From Polycyclovorans sp002706265 (lineage in GTDB: Bacteria > Pseudomonadota > Gammaproteobacteria > Nevskiales > Nevskiaceae): a stretch of DNA of 64,000 nt. The stretch lies in NCBI GenBank assembly GCA_963973915.1, contig CAXBBM010000015.1:10469-74468 (forward strand), written 5' to 3'. Under the pieces are notes generated by a model. It was not told the DNA's origin, did no database searches, and saw nothing but the letters and a program-made list of their open reading frames with translations. The translations under genes were made by a program, and so were the position numbers. This document shows positions 51,786 to 60,954 of the stretch, one piece after another. Position 1 is the first letter of the stretch; each line of letters begins with the position of its first letter.

Positions 51786-54152
51786 TCAGAGATGGGTGAT
51801 TTCGTAGGCGCGGTGGGCCGGTGGTGGTCGCTTGAAGTCTTCGTCCAGCGTTTCGGCAGTGATGTCGCGCACCTGCATGCCCAGGGCGGCGAGCGCCTCG
51901 GTTTCAAGCTCGAACTTGCGGCGATTGGTCGAGAACAGCAGCACGCCGCCCGGCGCCAGCAACCTGAAGCTGCGCGCCAGCAGGGTGACGTGGTCGCGCT
52001 GGATGTCGAGCGTGTCTTCCATTTTCTTGGAGTTGGAAAAGGTCGGCGGGTCGCAGAAGATCAGGTCGAACTGCGGCGGGCGCGCCTTGGCCGCCTGCTC
52101 TTCCAGCCAGGCCAGGCAATCGGCCCGGAACAGGCGATGCGGGTTGTCGGCCGAGGCGCGGCGTTCGGCGTCGACCCGCTTGAAACCGTTGAGGCGCAGG
52201 TTGCGCTCGGCCCATTCCAGATAGGTGTTCGACAGGTCGACCGAGACGCTCGTGACCGCACCGCCGACCGCCGCGTGCGCGGTTGCCGCGCCGGTGTAGC
52301 AGAACAGGTTGAGGAAGCGCTTGCCGGCCGCGGCCTGCTGGATGCGCAGCCGTATCGGCCGGTGATCGAGGAACACGCCGGTGTCGAGATAGTCAGTGAA
52401 GTTCACTTCCAGCATCACGTCGTGCTCGACGATGTTGACGCCGGCGCCCTGGCTGGCCAGCCGCTGATACTGCGCGGTGCCCTTCTGCGCCCGCCGCACC
52501 TTGAAGTGCAGGCGGTCGGGCGGCACCTCCAGCACCTCGCAGGTGTAGGCCAGGGCGGCGCGCAGTCGCTTCTCGGCGTGCACCGGGTCGATGGACTTCG
52601 GCGGTGCGTATTCCTGCAGGTGCACGTGGCGCTCGGGCGTGGCGTAGACGTCGATGGCGACCGCGTACTCGGTCAGGTCGGCGTCGTAAACCCGGTAATT
52701 CTGGATGCCGCGGCGTTTGGCCCACTTGGCCAGGTGCTTGGCGTTTTTCTGCAGGCGATTGGCAAAGTCGCTGCCGAAGCCGTCGTGGGCAACCTCGGCC
52801 ACGCTGGGGATGACCGGCGCCGCTGCCTTGGCCTCGGCGGCCTTTTCGGCTTTGGCCCAGGGCGATGCGGGTGCTGCGGCTTCAACGACGTCCGGCTCGG
52901 GGGCGACGGCCGTGGCTGCGGCTGCATCGGTCGCCGCGGCCCGCGCCGCAGCGCCGCCAATGTCGAACTGCAGCAGTTTGCACGGCAGGGCACCGTTGTA
53001 GAGGCTGTGAATGCGCGTGGCGCGCAGGCCAAGACGCGGCGTCAGGTCATCACGCTGGGTCAGCAGCGCCACCTGCCAGCCGGGCAGGGCCTTGGGCCAG
53101 CGCGCGCCGAGCAGCGAGTAGAGCTTGATGATGTCGCCCTCGGACCCCAGGCGCTCGCCGTACGGCGGGTTGCAGATGAGCAGGCCGGCCTGCGGGCTGG
53201 GTGGCGGCGCGGTCAGGGCGTCCTGCTCGATCCAGCGGATCTGCTGAAAGAACCCTGCCTTGGCGGCGTTGGCCTGGGCGATGAGCAGCACGCGGCGGTC
53301 GGTATCGCTGCCGATCAGCGGCGGCAGGGTCTTGAGCCCGGCGGCAAAGCGTTCGTCGGCCTCGGCGCGCAGGCGCTTCAGCAGGGCGGGCACGTGGTCG
53401 TTCCATGCCTCAAAGCCGAATCGGCTGCGGTTGCGCTGCGGCGCCGCATCGGCGGCGATCATCGCGCCCTCGATCACCAGCGTGCCCGAACCACAGAACG
53501 GGTCCCACAGCGGGGCCCCGCCTGCGGCCTGTGCCGACCAGCCGGCACGCATCAGCATCGCGGCGGCCAGGGTTTCCTTGAGCGGCGCTTCGCCGGCCTG
53601 CTGGCGGTAGCCGCGGCGGTGCAGCGAATCACCGGACAGGTCCAGCGACAGGGTGGCGCGGTCGTGGTGCAGGTGCAGGTGAATGCGAATGTCGGGGTCG
53701 TCGCGCGCCACATCGGGGCGCTTGCCCAGCAGGTCACGAAAGGCATCGACCACCGCGTCCTTGACCTTGAGCGCGGCGTAGTGGCTGTGCGTGACGGTGG
53801 CGGAGGTGCCGGCCGCTTCGATCGCGAAGCGTTTCGAGACGTCGAACAGGTCAGTCCATGCGACGCCGCGTGCCAGTGCGTACAGCGCCTCGGGATCGGC
53901 CACCGCGCCACTGGCCAGCGGCATCAGCACGCGGCTGGCCAGGCGCGACCACAGGCAGGTGCGATACGCCGCTTCACGGTCGGCGCGCGCCGAGACGCCG
54001 CCGTTGCCGGCCTTGACGTCGGTGGCGCCAAAGCGGATCAGCTCATCGACGAGAATCGATTCCAGGCCGCGACCGCAGGTGACGAACAGGGGCCAGGTGT
54101 CGATGACGGGGGCGTCGTCGGCCTGGACGGCGTCGCCAGGTTCAGACATCAA
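51786..54152 (-). CDS. rlmL: Bifunctional 23S rRNA methyltransferase RlmKL
   Basis: A 788-residue fused enzyme making m2G2445 and m7G2069. The N-terminal THUMP region starts WPLFVTCGRGLESILVDEL, the RlmL methyltransferase holds LLICNPPYGERLG, and the C-terminal RlmK domain has FCYTGAATAHAAVGGA and FCDPPTFSNSKKM. An alanine-rich linker of about 60 residues joins them and is longer than usual. It overlaps the downstream SDR frame by 11 bases. ATG 54149 is an alternative start. Confidence 0.95.
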   Translation of the reverse strand: MMSEPGDAVQADDAPVIDTWPLFVTCGRGLESILVDELIRFGATDVKAGNGGVSARADREAAYRTCLWSRLASRVLMPLASGAVADPEALYALARGVAWTDLFDVSKRFAIEAAGTSATVTHSHYAALKVKDAVVDAFRDLLGKRPDVARDDPDIRIHLHLHHDRATLSLDLSGDSLHRRGYRQQAGEAPLKETLAAAMLMRAGWSAQAAGGAPLWDPFCGSGTLVIEGAMIAADAAPQRNRSRFGFEAWNDHVPALLKRLRAEADERFAAGLKTLPPLIGSDTDRRVLLIAQANAAKAGFFQQIRWIEQDALTAPPPSPQAGLLICNPPYGERLGSEGDIIKLYSLLGARWPKALPGWQVALLTQRDDLTPRLGLRATRIHSLYNGALPCKLLQFDIGGAAARAAATDAAAATAVAPEPDVVEAAAPASPWAKAEKAAEAKAAAPVIPSVAEVAHDGFGSDFANRLQKNAKHLAKWAKRRGIQNYRVYDADLTEYAVAIDVYATPERHVHLQEYAPPKSIDPVHAEKRLRAALAYTCEVLEVPPDRLHFKVRRAQKGTAQYQRLASQGAGVNIVEHDVMLEVNFTDYLDTGVFLDHRPIRLRIQQAAAGKRFLNLFCYTGAATAHAAVGGAVTSVSVDLSNTYLEWAERNLRLNGFKRVDAERRASADNPHRLFRADCLAWLEEQAAKARPPQFDLIFCDPPTFSNSKKMEDTLDIQRDHVTLLARSFRLLAPGGVLLFSTNRRKFELETEALAALGMQVRDITAETLDEDFKRPPPAHRAYEITHL

Positions 54153-54912
54153 CGTCGGCCAGGTGCGCCACGACGCGGCGGGTGATGGCGTCGGGCATCA
54201 GGTTGGCGAAACGCTTGAACAACGAAGACTGCAGGCCAATGGGCGTGTGCATGGCGGGCTGTCTCTGGCGCACCAGTCTGAGCAGCACCTTGGCGACATC
54301 GGCGGGCGTCAGCGACACGCCCATCTTGTCGACGGCCTTCATTTCGGGTGCGTTGTCGACCATCGCGGTCTTGACGAAAATCGGCCACACGCTGAGCACG
54401 TGGATGTCGTAGCGCGCCCATTCGATGTTCAGCGCCTCGGTCCAGCCGCGTACGAAGAACTTGCTGGCCGAATAGCTGGCGATGGACGGCTGGCCGTAGA
54501 CCGCCGAAGCCGAGCACAGGTTGATCACCCGCGAATGGCGCACGTTCTTCAGGTACGGCAGCGCTGCCTGGCAGCCGGCGATCACGCCCTTGATGTTGAT
54601 GTCGACCAGGCGACTGTGCTGCTCGAAGCTGATCGCTTCGGCGCGGCCGGCGTAGAGAATGCCGGCGTTGTTGATCAGCACGTCGAGCCGGCCGTCTTTG
54701 CCGGTGAAGCCTTGCAGCGCGCGCGCCCAGGCGGCCGGGTCGCACACGTCCAGCACGTAGGGATGGCAGGCCTTGCCCAAGGTCTTGGCCGTCTCGCGCA
54801 GTGCAAGCTCGTTGACATCGCCAATGCCCACGTCAAACCCGGCCTTGATGAACTGCTCGGCAGTTGCCCGGCCAATGCCCGCTGCGCCGCCGCTGATGAA
54901 CACCCGTTTCAT
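54142..54912 (-). CDS. Short-chain dehydrogenase/reductase
   Basis: A 256-residue classical SDR. Cofactor motif SGGAAGIGRATAEQF, then NNAGILYAG, and the active site serine/tyrosine-lysine pair in SSASAVYGQPSIASYSASKFF. The substrate is unknown. The gene lies upstream of rlmL on the same strand with an 11-base overlap, so the two are co-transcribed. The longer frame to 54960 is not supported. Confidence 0.9.
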   Translation of the reverse strand: MKRVFISGGAAGIGRATAEQFIKAGFDVGIGDVNELALRETAKTLGKACHPYVLDVCDPAAWARALQGFTGKDGRLDVLINNAGILYAGRAEAISFEQHSRLVDINIKGVIAGCQAALPYLKNVRHSRVINLCSASAVYGQPSIASYSASKFFVRGWTEALNIEWARYDIHVLSVWPIFVKTAMVDNAPEMKAVDKMGVSLTPADVAKVLLRLVRQRQPAMHTPIGLQSSLFKRFANLMPDAITRRVVAHLADVDV

Positions 54913-55067
54913 GAGTCTGCCCCGCCTGTGATCGTGTGATGACGTGCATTGTGAGGGCACGCGGCGGTCAGTGGTATGCCCGGCGCCGCACTGAAAACGG
55001 GCCGAGGCCCGATAATGCGCGCCTTGGCGCCGAGGTCGGTGCTTTTCTTCGAGATGGGATACGCGTG

Positions 55068-55994
55068 ATGAACGTACCGCCTGAAGTGCCCGGTGGCTGG
55101 GATTTGAGCGAGATCGTGGGCGGGCTGCGCCGTGCGCGCGAGCAATGGCGGCAACGCCAGCAGCGCGAACAGGGTCGCGGGGACCGCGAGTTTCCGTCGG
55201 TGGACCGCATCGGCTGCGCCATCAAGCTGTTGCGCGGCGCGTTGTTTCCGCTGCGGCTGGGTCCGGTGGAGCTGAAGCGCCCCGGTGAGGACTTCTACGT
55301 CGGGCACGCTGTGGACCAGGCGCTCAATGCACTGGTCGAAGAAGTGCGTCTGGAACTCAGCTCGGCCGGCAACGGCGCCGAGACGCCCGATGTGGCCGCC
55401 GAAGCGCGCCGCCGCGTCGCCGCGTTCGCCGCGCAGTTGCCGGCCATTCGGGTGCTGCTCGACAGTGATGTCGAGGCCGCCTACCAAGGCGACCCCGCGG
55501 CGCGCAATGTCGATGAAGTGCTGCTGTGCTACCCCGGCATTCTGGCGTTGATTCACCACCGTCTGGCACACGCGCTCTACCGGCTCGACCTGCCGCTGAT
55601 GGCGCGCATCGTTTCGGAGATTGCCCACTCGGCCACCGGCATCGACATTCACCCCGGCGCGACCATTGGCGAGCATTTCTTCATCGACCACGGCACCGGC
55701 GTGGTGATTGGGGAGACGGCGATCATCGGCCAGCGGGTGCGGCTGTACCAGGCCGTCACCCTGGGCGCGAAGCGCTTCGAGGTGGGCGAAGACGGGCAGC
55801 TGACCAAAGGCATTGCCCGCCATCCCATCGTCGAAGACGACGTGGTGATCTACGCCGGCGCGACCATTCTCGGGCGCATCACCATCGGCAAGGGCTCCAG
55901 CATTGGCGGCAACGTGTGGCTGACCCACAGCGTGCCGCCCGGCTCGCAGATCTCGCAGGCGCGGATGGAAGAAGGCGCGCCGGTGGTGAAGTGA
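55068..55994 (+). CDS. Serine O-acetyltransferase, EpsC type
   Basis: A 308-residue left-handed beta-helix acyltransferase making O-acetylserine for cysteine synthesis. The hexapeptide region holds IDIHPGATIGEHFFIDHGTGVVIGETAIIG and the catalytic His pair (HPGA, DHGTG). The long N-terminal helical domain (about 190 residues) is that of the EpsC-like class rather than CysE. The start at 55068 is supported by a GAGATGGGA site. Cysteine produced here would feed the desulfurases at 5.9-8.6 kb. Confidence 0.92.
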   Translation: MNVPPEVPGGWDLSEIVGGLRRAREQWRQRQQREQGRGDREFPSVDRIGCAIKLLRGALFPLRLGPVELKRPGEDFYVGHAVDQALNALVEEVRLELSSAGNGAETPDVAAEARRRVAAFAAQLPAIRVLLDSDVEAAYQGDPAARNVDEVLLCYPGILALIHHRLAHALYRLDLPLMARIVSEIAHSATGIDIHPGATIGEHFFIDHGTGVVIGETAIIGQRVRLYQAVTLGAKRFEVGEDGQLTKGIARHPIVEDDVVIYAGATILGRITIGKGSSIGGNVWLTHSVPPGSQISQARMEEGAPVVK

Positions 55995-56070
55995 CGGCTC
56001 GGTCCGTCCCCGGACCGGATCCTGACTGATCCTGATGGCGCCCCTTGCGCGGCGGGCGCGCTCGGCTGAC

Positions 56071-57267
56071 TCAGTGGCGGCTCTTGCGGCAGCCGGCCCG
56101 CCGCCAACGCAGCAACCCCAGCGCACACAGCCCCAGCACGCCCAGGCCCCAACCGCCGCCGCCGTTGTCGACGGAGCGCAGTTGATCGGCTCTCGCCTGG
56201 TTGCCTGCGTTGGGCTCGGTGAAGTGCGTCCAGAAGGCGGTGGTGGCATCCAGCTGGGTGGTAATGGGGCCGAGCACCGCCGCCGTGCCGCCGGCGAAGC
56301 CCAGCGAGCCGGGCCATGTATGGCCGCCGCCATTGATGCGATAGGCAATCACCGGCGGAATGCCGGGCGCGCAGTTGTAGCGGAAGTAATCCACCGTGGT
56401 GCCATCACCGTTGGTTGGCAGACGGCTGGGGATGGGCGCGTTGTTCAATGGCCCGGAGCAGCCATTGCGCGCCGCCCAGAACAGCGCGGTGTTCGGTGCC
56501 GAGCGATACGCGATCAGGGCATTGTTGGTGGTCTGCCCGTCAATCACGATGTTGTCGCGGTAGGGCAGCCCCCGGTACAGCACCACCTCGTCGGCGGTGC
56601 CGTGCATGAACACTCTGGGCATGGCCTTGGGCGTGCCGGGGCAATTGTTTTCAAGGCCGAAGCGCAGGCTGCTGGCCACGCTGCCCAGACCGGCGAACAG
56701 TTGCGGGCGTTCGCAGACCATGCGCTGCGCCATGAAGCCGCCGTTGGAGTAGCCGGCGATGAACACCTGTGTGGCATCAAGCCCGCCCTGTTCCAGCTCG
56801 TCCGCGATGACGGAGGCGATGAAGGCCACATCGTCCATCAGCGGCAGCGCCGGCGGGTTGGTGGGCGGCGTGATGGGGTCATCGTTGAATTCCCCGTCGA
56901 TGGCTTCGGGCAGCACCACGGTGGCGCCATGGTCGCGCACCAGACGGCCGACACGCGTCAGGTTGGCCATGGGTTCGATCTCGGTGTCGCGCGCGTGCAA
57001 CAGGACGAACAGGGGCGGTGTGCCCTCGCGCGCAACCTGCGGACTGAGGCGCAGGTAACGCCGCGGCACGGGCAGGCCGAGTCGATTCTCGGAGCCTTCG
57101 TAGGTTTCGGTCACGACCACGCACCGGGTGCCGGCCGTCGGCGCGACAAAGCCCTCGGTTTGCGGGTTTTGCGGGCAGGGCTGCTCGATTGCGTGGCTGG
57201 TCAGCGGGGCGCTGAGCGCAGCCGCGAAGAAGGCCAAGGCAGGAAGGATGCGGGCAGGTCTGAGCAT
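56071..57267 (-). CDS. Secreted PHB-depolymerase-like esterase with GlyGly-CTERM-like tail
   Basis: A 398-residue exported alpha/beta hydrolase (signal peptide ending PLTSHA). The nucleophile elbow is AGYSNGG with Ser174; HGTADEVV and GGGHTWPG carry the likely acid and histidine. This is the LpqC/PHB depolymerase esterase family, and feruloyl esterase activity is an alternative. The C-terminus has a glycine run, a membrane helix and an arginine-rich end (GGGGWGLGVLGLCALGLLRWRR), matching the GlyGly-CTERM class of rhombosortase signals. It is a single gene. Confidence 0.85.
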   Translation of the reverse strand: MLRPARILPALAFFAAALSAPLTSHAIEQPCPQNPQTEGFVAPTAGTRCVVVTETYEGSENRLGLPVPRRYLRLSPQVAREGTPPLFVLLHARDTEIEPMANLTRVGRLVRDHGATVVLPEAIDGEFNDDPITPPTNPPALPLMDDVAFIASVIADELEQGGLDATQVFIAGYSNGGFMAQRMVCERPQLFAGLGSVASSLRFGLENNCPGTPKAMPRVFMHGTADEVVLYRGLPYRDNIVIDGQTTNNALIAYRSAPNTALFWAARNGCSGPLNNAPIPSRLPTNGDGTTVDYFRYNCAPGIPPVIAYRINGGGHTWPGSLGFAGGTAAVLGPITTQLDATTAFWTHFTEPNAGNQARADQLRSVDNGGGGWGLGVLGLCALGLLRWRRAGCRKSRH

Positions 57268-57498
57268 GGCGGGGGCGTTCAAGGTCGATGGGGCAGGGGG
57301 CAACTGTAGCGGTTCACACCGCGGCCGCAGTGTGATGTCGGTCGCCAGACGGGCGTTGGCAGCGGGTCAGCATGCCTTGGCTGCCTGAACCTTGATTGAC
57401 GATACTCTGCCCATGACCATCACCACCCGTTCGCGCCCGCCGCTGCACCGCCCCGGGCAGTGGGGTTGCGCGACCTTTGCCAAGGGCCCTCGAACAGC

Positions 57499-58803
57499 AT
57501 GAACTTTTCATCACTCAAGCAACTGTTGGATGAGGGTCTGCGCCTGGCCTGGCAGGCGGCCGTTGCGCCAGACACCTACTGGCAGCTGGGCGCGGTGACG
57601 CTGGCGGTGCTGCTGGGCTGGTTTCTGTCAGCACGCATCGCCGACCTGCCGTCTCCCGGCTCGGGGTTCGAACGCATGCTCGACCGCCTTGAAGGCGTGT
57701 TGCGCCCGGCCATTTCGCTGCCCCTGCTGCTGATTGTCACCGCGCTGTGCAAGCACGTTCTGGGCGTTGACTGGCTGGCGCGAACGGCCACCATCCTCAC
57801 CCTGCTGTGGTTGTTTGAAAGCATCATCGGCCGGGTCAAGTCCGGATCGTTGATGGCCTGGATTCTGCGCATCGTCGGCTTCCCCCTGCTGGCGCTGCAT
57901 TTTCTGGGCGTGCTCAGTCCAGTGATCAAGGTCCTGGACGCGATGTCGTTCGAGGTGGGCAACCTCACGCTGTCGGTCAGCGGTCTGTTGCGGGTCTTGG
58001 TGTTCGGGTCGTTGCTGTTCTGGCTGGGCTGGGTGTCGAACAGTGCCGGGCTCAACGTCATCCGCAGCCAGCAGGCGCTGGATGTGCGCACCCGCGAAGT
58101 GGTCGCCAAGTTGTTCCAGATTGGCCTGACCGTGCTGGTCCTGCTGCTGTTTCTGCAGGTGATGGGCATCAATCTCACCGCGCTGGCCGTGTTTGGCGGC
58201 GCCCTTGGCGTGGGGCTGGGCTTCGGGCTGCAGTCGATCGCCTCCAACTTCATCTCCGGCATCATCATTCTGTTCGACCGCTCGCTGTCGGTCGGCGATT
58301 ACGTGGAGCTGGAAGATGGCCAGGCCGGCTACGTGCGCGAGCTGACCATGCGCTACACCACCCTGGAACAGTTCGACGGCAAGACGGTGCTGGTGCCCAA
58401 CGAATCGTTCATCACCAAGCCGTTCACCAACTGGACACACCAGAACCGGAAGCAGCGCTACCGCGTCGATTTCTCGGTGGCGTATCACACCGATATCCGC
58501 CAGTTGTGCCAGCTCATCCGCGAGGCCGTGGCGGGCCATCCGCAAGTCATCGGCGGCCCCGAAGTTCCCTTCGAGGAGCGGCCGGATTGTGAGATCGACA
58601 GCTTTGGCGACTCGGGGGTCAACATGTTTGTCGAGTTCTGGATGGAGGGCATCGACGACGGCAAGAACCGGGTCGGTGGTGACCTGCTGCTGGTGATCTT
58701 CGAGGTGCTGCGCGAGCACGGCATTCAAATTCCGTTCCCGCAGCGCGAGGTGCGTCTGCTGCCCGAAGCCAAGCCGGCAGGCGGGCCGCCGCCGGGCCGC
58801 TGA
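57499..58803 (+). CDS. MscS-family mechanosensitive channel
   Basis: A 434-residue channel with several N-terminal membrane helices and an MscS core. The pore helix and following loop read LAVFGGALGVGLGFGLQSIASNF then SGIIILFDRSLSVGDYVELEDGQAGYVREL, the family signature. The C-terminal cytoplasmic vestibule ends around the FPQREVRLL block. The start at 57499 is chosen at the first family-like residues; the upstream in-frame extension has no ribosome site. It is a single gene. Confidence 0.92.
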   Translation: MNFSSLKQLLDEGLRLAWQAAVAPDTYWQLGAVTLAVLLGWFLSARIADLPSPGSGFERMLDRLEGVLRPAISLPLLLIVTALCKHVLGVDWLARTATILTLLWLFESIIGRVKSGSLMAWILRIVGFPLLALHFLGVLSPVIKVLDAMSFEVGNLTLSVSGLLRVLVFGSLLFWLGWVSNSAGLNVIRSQQALDVRTREVVAKLFQIGLTVLVLLLFLQVMGINLTALAVFGGALGVGLGFGLQSIASNFISGIIILFDRSLSVGDYVELEDGQAGYVRELTMRYTTLEQFDGKTVLVPNESFITKPFTNWTHQNRKQRYRVDFSVAYHTDIRQLCQLIREAVAGHPQVIGGPEVPFEERPDCEIDSFGDSGVNMFVEFWMEGIDDGKNRVGGDLLLVIFEVLREHGIQIPFPQREVRLLPEAKPAGGPPPGR

Positions 58804-58836
58804 ATCACTGCCCGGGGCGCGCTGCGCGGCCCGGCC

Positions 58837-59358
58837 TCAGGAGGCCGGGCGCCGCCGTGAACGCAGCGGCAGGAAAAGCGCCGCCATGACCCGCAGCAGT
58901 CCTTCACCGACGATCGACAGCACGAAGCCGCTGGCCAGCCCGAACCCAATGGCGCCGGGATCGAGCTTGACGGCGTAGGCAAACCCGGCACGCACCTCGG
59001 CCTGGATGTCGGGCACCGGGGTCAGGAACGCCTGCGTGTAGGCCCGCACCGGGTTGGCCCTGAAGTCGGCCAGTCGATCGCGAAGCAGGACATAGCGCCG
59101 GTAAAGTGCATCGAGGCTGTCGCCGCCCTCCTGAAAGACCGGGTCGCCACTGCGGCGATAGTGGCCAATCAAGCGGTCCATGTCGCCATCGAAATGCCGG
59201 ACGGCCTCGTCGCGAAAGGCATCAAGACTGCGCTGCGACTCTGCGTAATGCGCGGTCAGGCTCTTGCCATATTGATCGACGAACACGGGCACCTGAATGC
59301 CCACCAGCACGCCGCCGAAAAACAGGATCAGCCGCAGATACGAAACGATGGTGTTCAC
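58837..59358 (-). CDS. DUF2937-family membrane protein
   Basis: A 173-residue protein with membrane helices at both ends and a helical periplasmic middle. The N-terminal YLRLILFFGGVLVGIQVPVFVDQYGKSL and the IGHYRRSGDPVFQEGGDSL block match DUF2937. The function is not known. It is convergent with the MscS gene and stands alone. Confidence 0.85.
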   Translation of the reverse strand: MNTIVSYLRLILFFGGVLVGIQVPVFVDQYGKSLTAHYAESQRSLDAFRDEAVRHFDGDMDRLIGHYRRSGDPVFQEGGDSLDALYRRYVLLRDRLADFRANPVRAYTQAFLTPVPDIQAEVRAGFAYAVKLDPGAIGFGLASGFVLSIVGEGLLRVMAALFLPLRSRRRPAS

Positions 59359-59600
59359 GCGTGCCTCACGATGGTCTTCCCGGTGGTCCGCTCAGATCGC
59401 AGAGTGAACCGATCTGCCCGCCATCGTCATCGATGCCGATGAATGGCGGGTGAGGCCCCGACGGCCGCGGGCCCAGAGGCAGCCCGCCGGCCGGCGGTGA
59501 CGACCGGCTTGCCGAAAGGACGGTCGCCCCCGGCGCACAGGTCTGCCCTCCGCGCCGCAATGCGCCTACGCTAGGCCCCTCAACCCGGATGGAGCGCGAC

Positions 59601-60527
59601 ATGGCACGTTGGACCGAAGCACAGATGCCCGACCTTGGTGGCCACACCCTGCTGGTGACCGGCGCCAACAGCGGCCTCGGACTCAACACCACCCGCGCCC
59701 TGGCAGCCCACGGCGCCCATGTGCTGATGGCCTGCCGCAATGCCGAAAAGGCCGAGGCGGTGCGCGCGACCCTGCTGCAGGCCCAGCCCGACGCACGGCT
59801 CACGATCAAGCCACTGGACCTCGGCAGCCTCGCCTCGGTGCGGGCGCTGGCAGCCAATCTGAAGGCCGAGGGCGTCAAGCTGACGGGTCTGATCAACAAC
59901 GCCGGGGTCATGGCCGTGCCACACGGGCACACGCAAGATGGCTTCGAGACCCAGATGGGCACCAATCACCTCGGTCATTTCGCACTGACCGGTCTGCTGC
60001 TGGACCGCCTGCTGCCGGGCGCACGCATCGTCAACGTGGCCAGCATGGCCCACCGCTGGACGCCGGGCATCAACTTTGACGACCTGCACTGGAAGCGTCG
60101 CCGCTATCGTCGCTGGCAGGCCTATGGCGACAGCAAGCTGGCCAATCTGCTGTTCACCTTCGAGTTGCACCGCTGGCTGGTCCGGAACCGTCGCGATGCC
60201 CTCGCCGTTGCCGCGCATCCCGGATACGCCGACACCCATCTGCAGTTCGTCGCCGCCGAGGTCAAGCAGTCCAAGCTGGAGCGCTGGGGCATGACCGTTG
60301 CCAACGCCCTGCTGGCGCAGCCGGCCGAGATGGGCGCGTTGCCAAGCCTGTATGCCGCCACTGCGGCGGGCGTGGTGGGTGGCGACTACATCGGCCCGGG
60401 CGGCTTCCAGCAAATGCGCGGTTATCCCACCAAGGTCGGCTGCCGCAAGGACGCTCAAAGTGAGCCCCTGGCGCAACGGCTCTGGGCAATCTCGGAAGCC
60501 GCGACCGGCGTGCGTTTCGACGCCTAG
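59601..60527 (+). CDS. Short-chain dehydrogenase/reductase, retinol-dehydrogenase-like
   Basis: A 308-residue SDR with cofactor motif VTGANSGLGLNTTRALAAHG, NNAGVMAVP and active site YGDSKLANLLF (Tyr-x3-Lys), the pattern of RDH/WWOX-like enzymes. The substrate is unknown. The start at 59601 has a GGAG site 6 bases upstream; the ATG at 59589 is an alternative adding four residues. It precedes tRNA-Leu. Confidence 0.9.
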   Translation: MARWTEAQMPDLGGHTLLVTGANSGLGLNTTRALAAHGAHVLMACRNAEKAEAVRATLLQAQPDARLTIKPLDLGSLASVRALAANLKAEGVKLTGLINNAGVMAVPHGHTQDGFETQMGTNHLGHFALTGLLLDRLLPGARIVNVASMAHRWTPGINFDDLHWKRRRYRRWQAYGDSKLANLLFTFELHRWLVRNRRDALAVAAHPGYADTHLQFVAAEVKQSKLERWGMTVANALLAQPAEMGALPSLYAATAAGVVGGDYIGPGGFQQMRGYPTKVGCRKDAQSEPLAQRLWAISEAATGVRFDA

Positions 60528-60600
60528 TCAGGGCCGCCCCAGCGCCGACGGTTGGCGCCGGAATGCCAGCCGCGAACCCTCATCCCCGAGGGTCGTGCGC

Positions 60601-60606
60601 TATGCT
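60601..60606 (+). promoter_or_regulatory. Possible -10 element for tRNA-Leu
   Basis: TATGCT lies 9 bases before the tRNA 5' end, a suitable distance, but the -35 region (around 60578) is poor. Confidence 0.4.
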
Positions 60607-60615
60607 CCGCCCCCT

Positions 60616-60699
60616 GCGCCCGTGGCGGAATCGGTAGACGCAGCGGACTTAAAATCCGCCGCCTTCGGCATCCCGGTTCGACTCCGGGCGGGCGCACCA
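60616..60699 (+). tRNA. tRNA-Leu (UAA)
   Basis: An 84-base tRNA. Acceptor arms GCGCCCG and CGGGCGC pair, followed by A and an encoded CCA. The anticodon stem GCGGA/TCCGC encloses CTTAAAA with anticodon TAA at 60650-60652. The T arm has CCCGG-TTCGACT-CCGGG. A variable arm (GCCTTCGGC) makes it class II, as expected for leucine. Confidence 0.96.
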
Positions 60700-60747
60700 T
60701 TGTCGTTTTCTACGGTAACCCGGCACCGCTTCCCGTCCGCCCAAGAT

Positions 60748-60954
60748 CTAGCGTCGATTCTGGTACCGGTCCAACTCGTCAGGGTCATACCCCTGATCCA
60801 TCAGCACCATTTCGTCGAGATCGAAGTTGAACTTCAGGACCCGCTCCAAGATGCGACGGGCGATGCGATCAAACCAGGTCTGGTTGCGCGATGCCTTCTT
60901 AGCCAGTGCGAAGCCGACCTTTGCCAGCACAACGCGGACAAAGTAGGGCTTCAT
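60748..60954 (-). CDS. Small protein coupled to the Mo/W enzyme, function unknown
   Basis: A 68-residue protein starting ATG at 60954, overlapping the oxidoreductase stop as ATGA, so translation is coupled. The N-terminal half is basic with a hydrophobic face (MKPYFVRVVLAKVGFALAKK); the C-terminal half is acidic (FNFDLDEMVLMDQGYDPDELDRYQ). No cysteines or recognised domain. The coupling suggests a partner or maturation factor for the Mo/W enzyme (inference). Confidence 0.75.
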   Translation of the reverse strand: MKPYFVRVVLAKVGFALAKKASRNQTWFDRIARRILERVLKFNFDLDEMVLMDQGYDPDELDRYQNRR

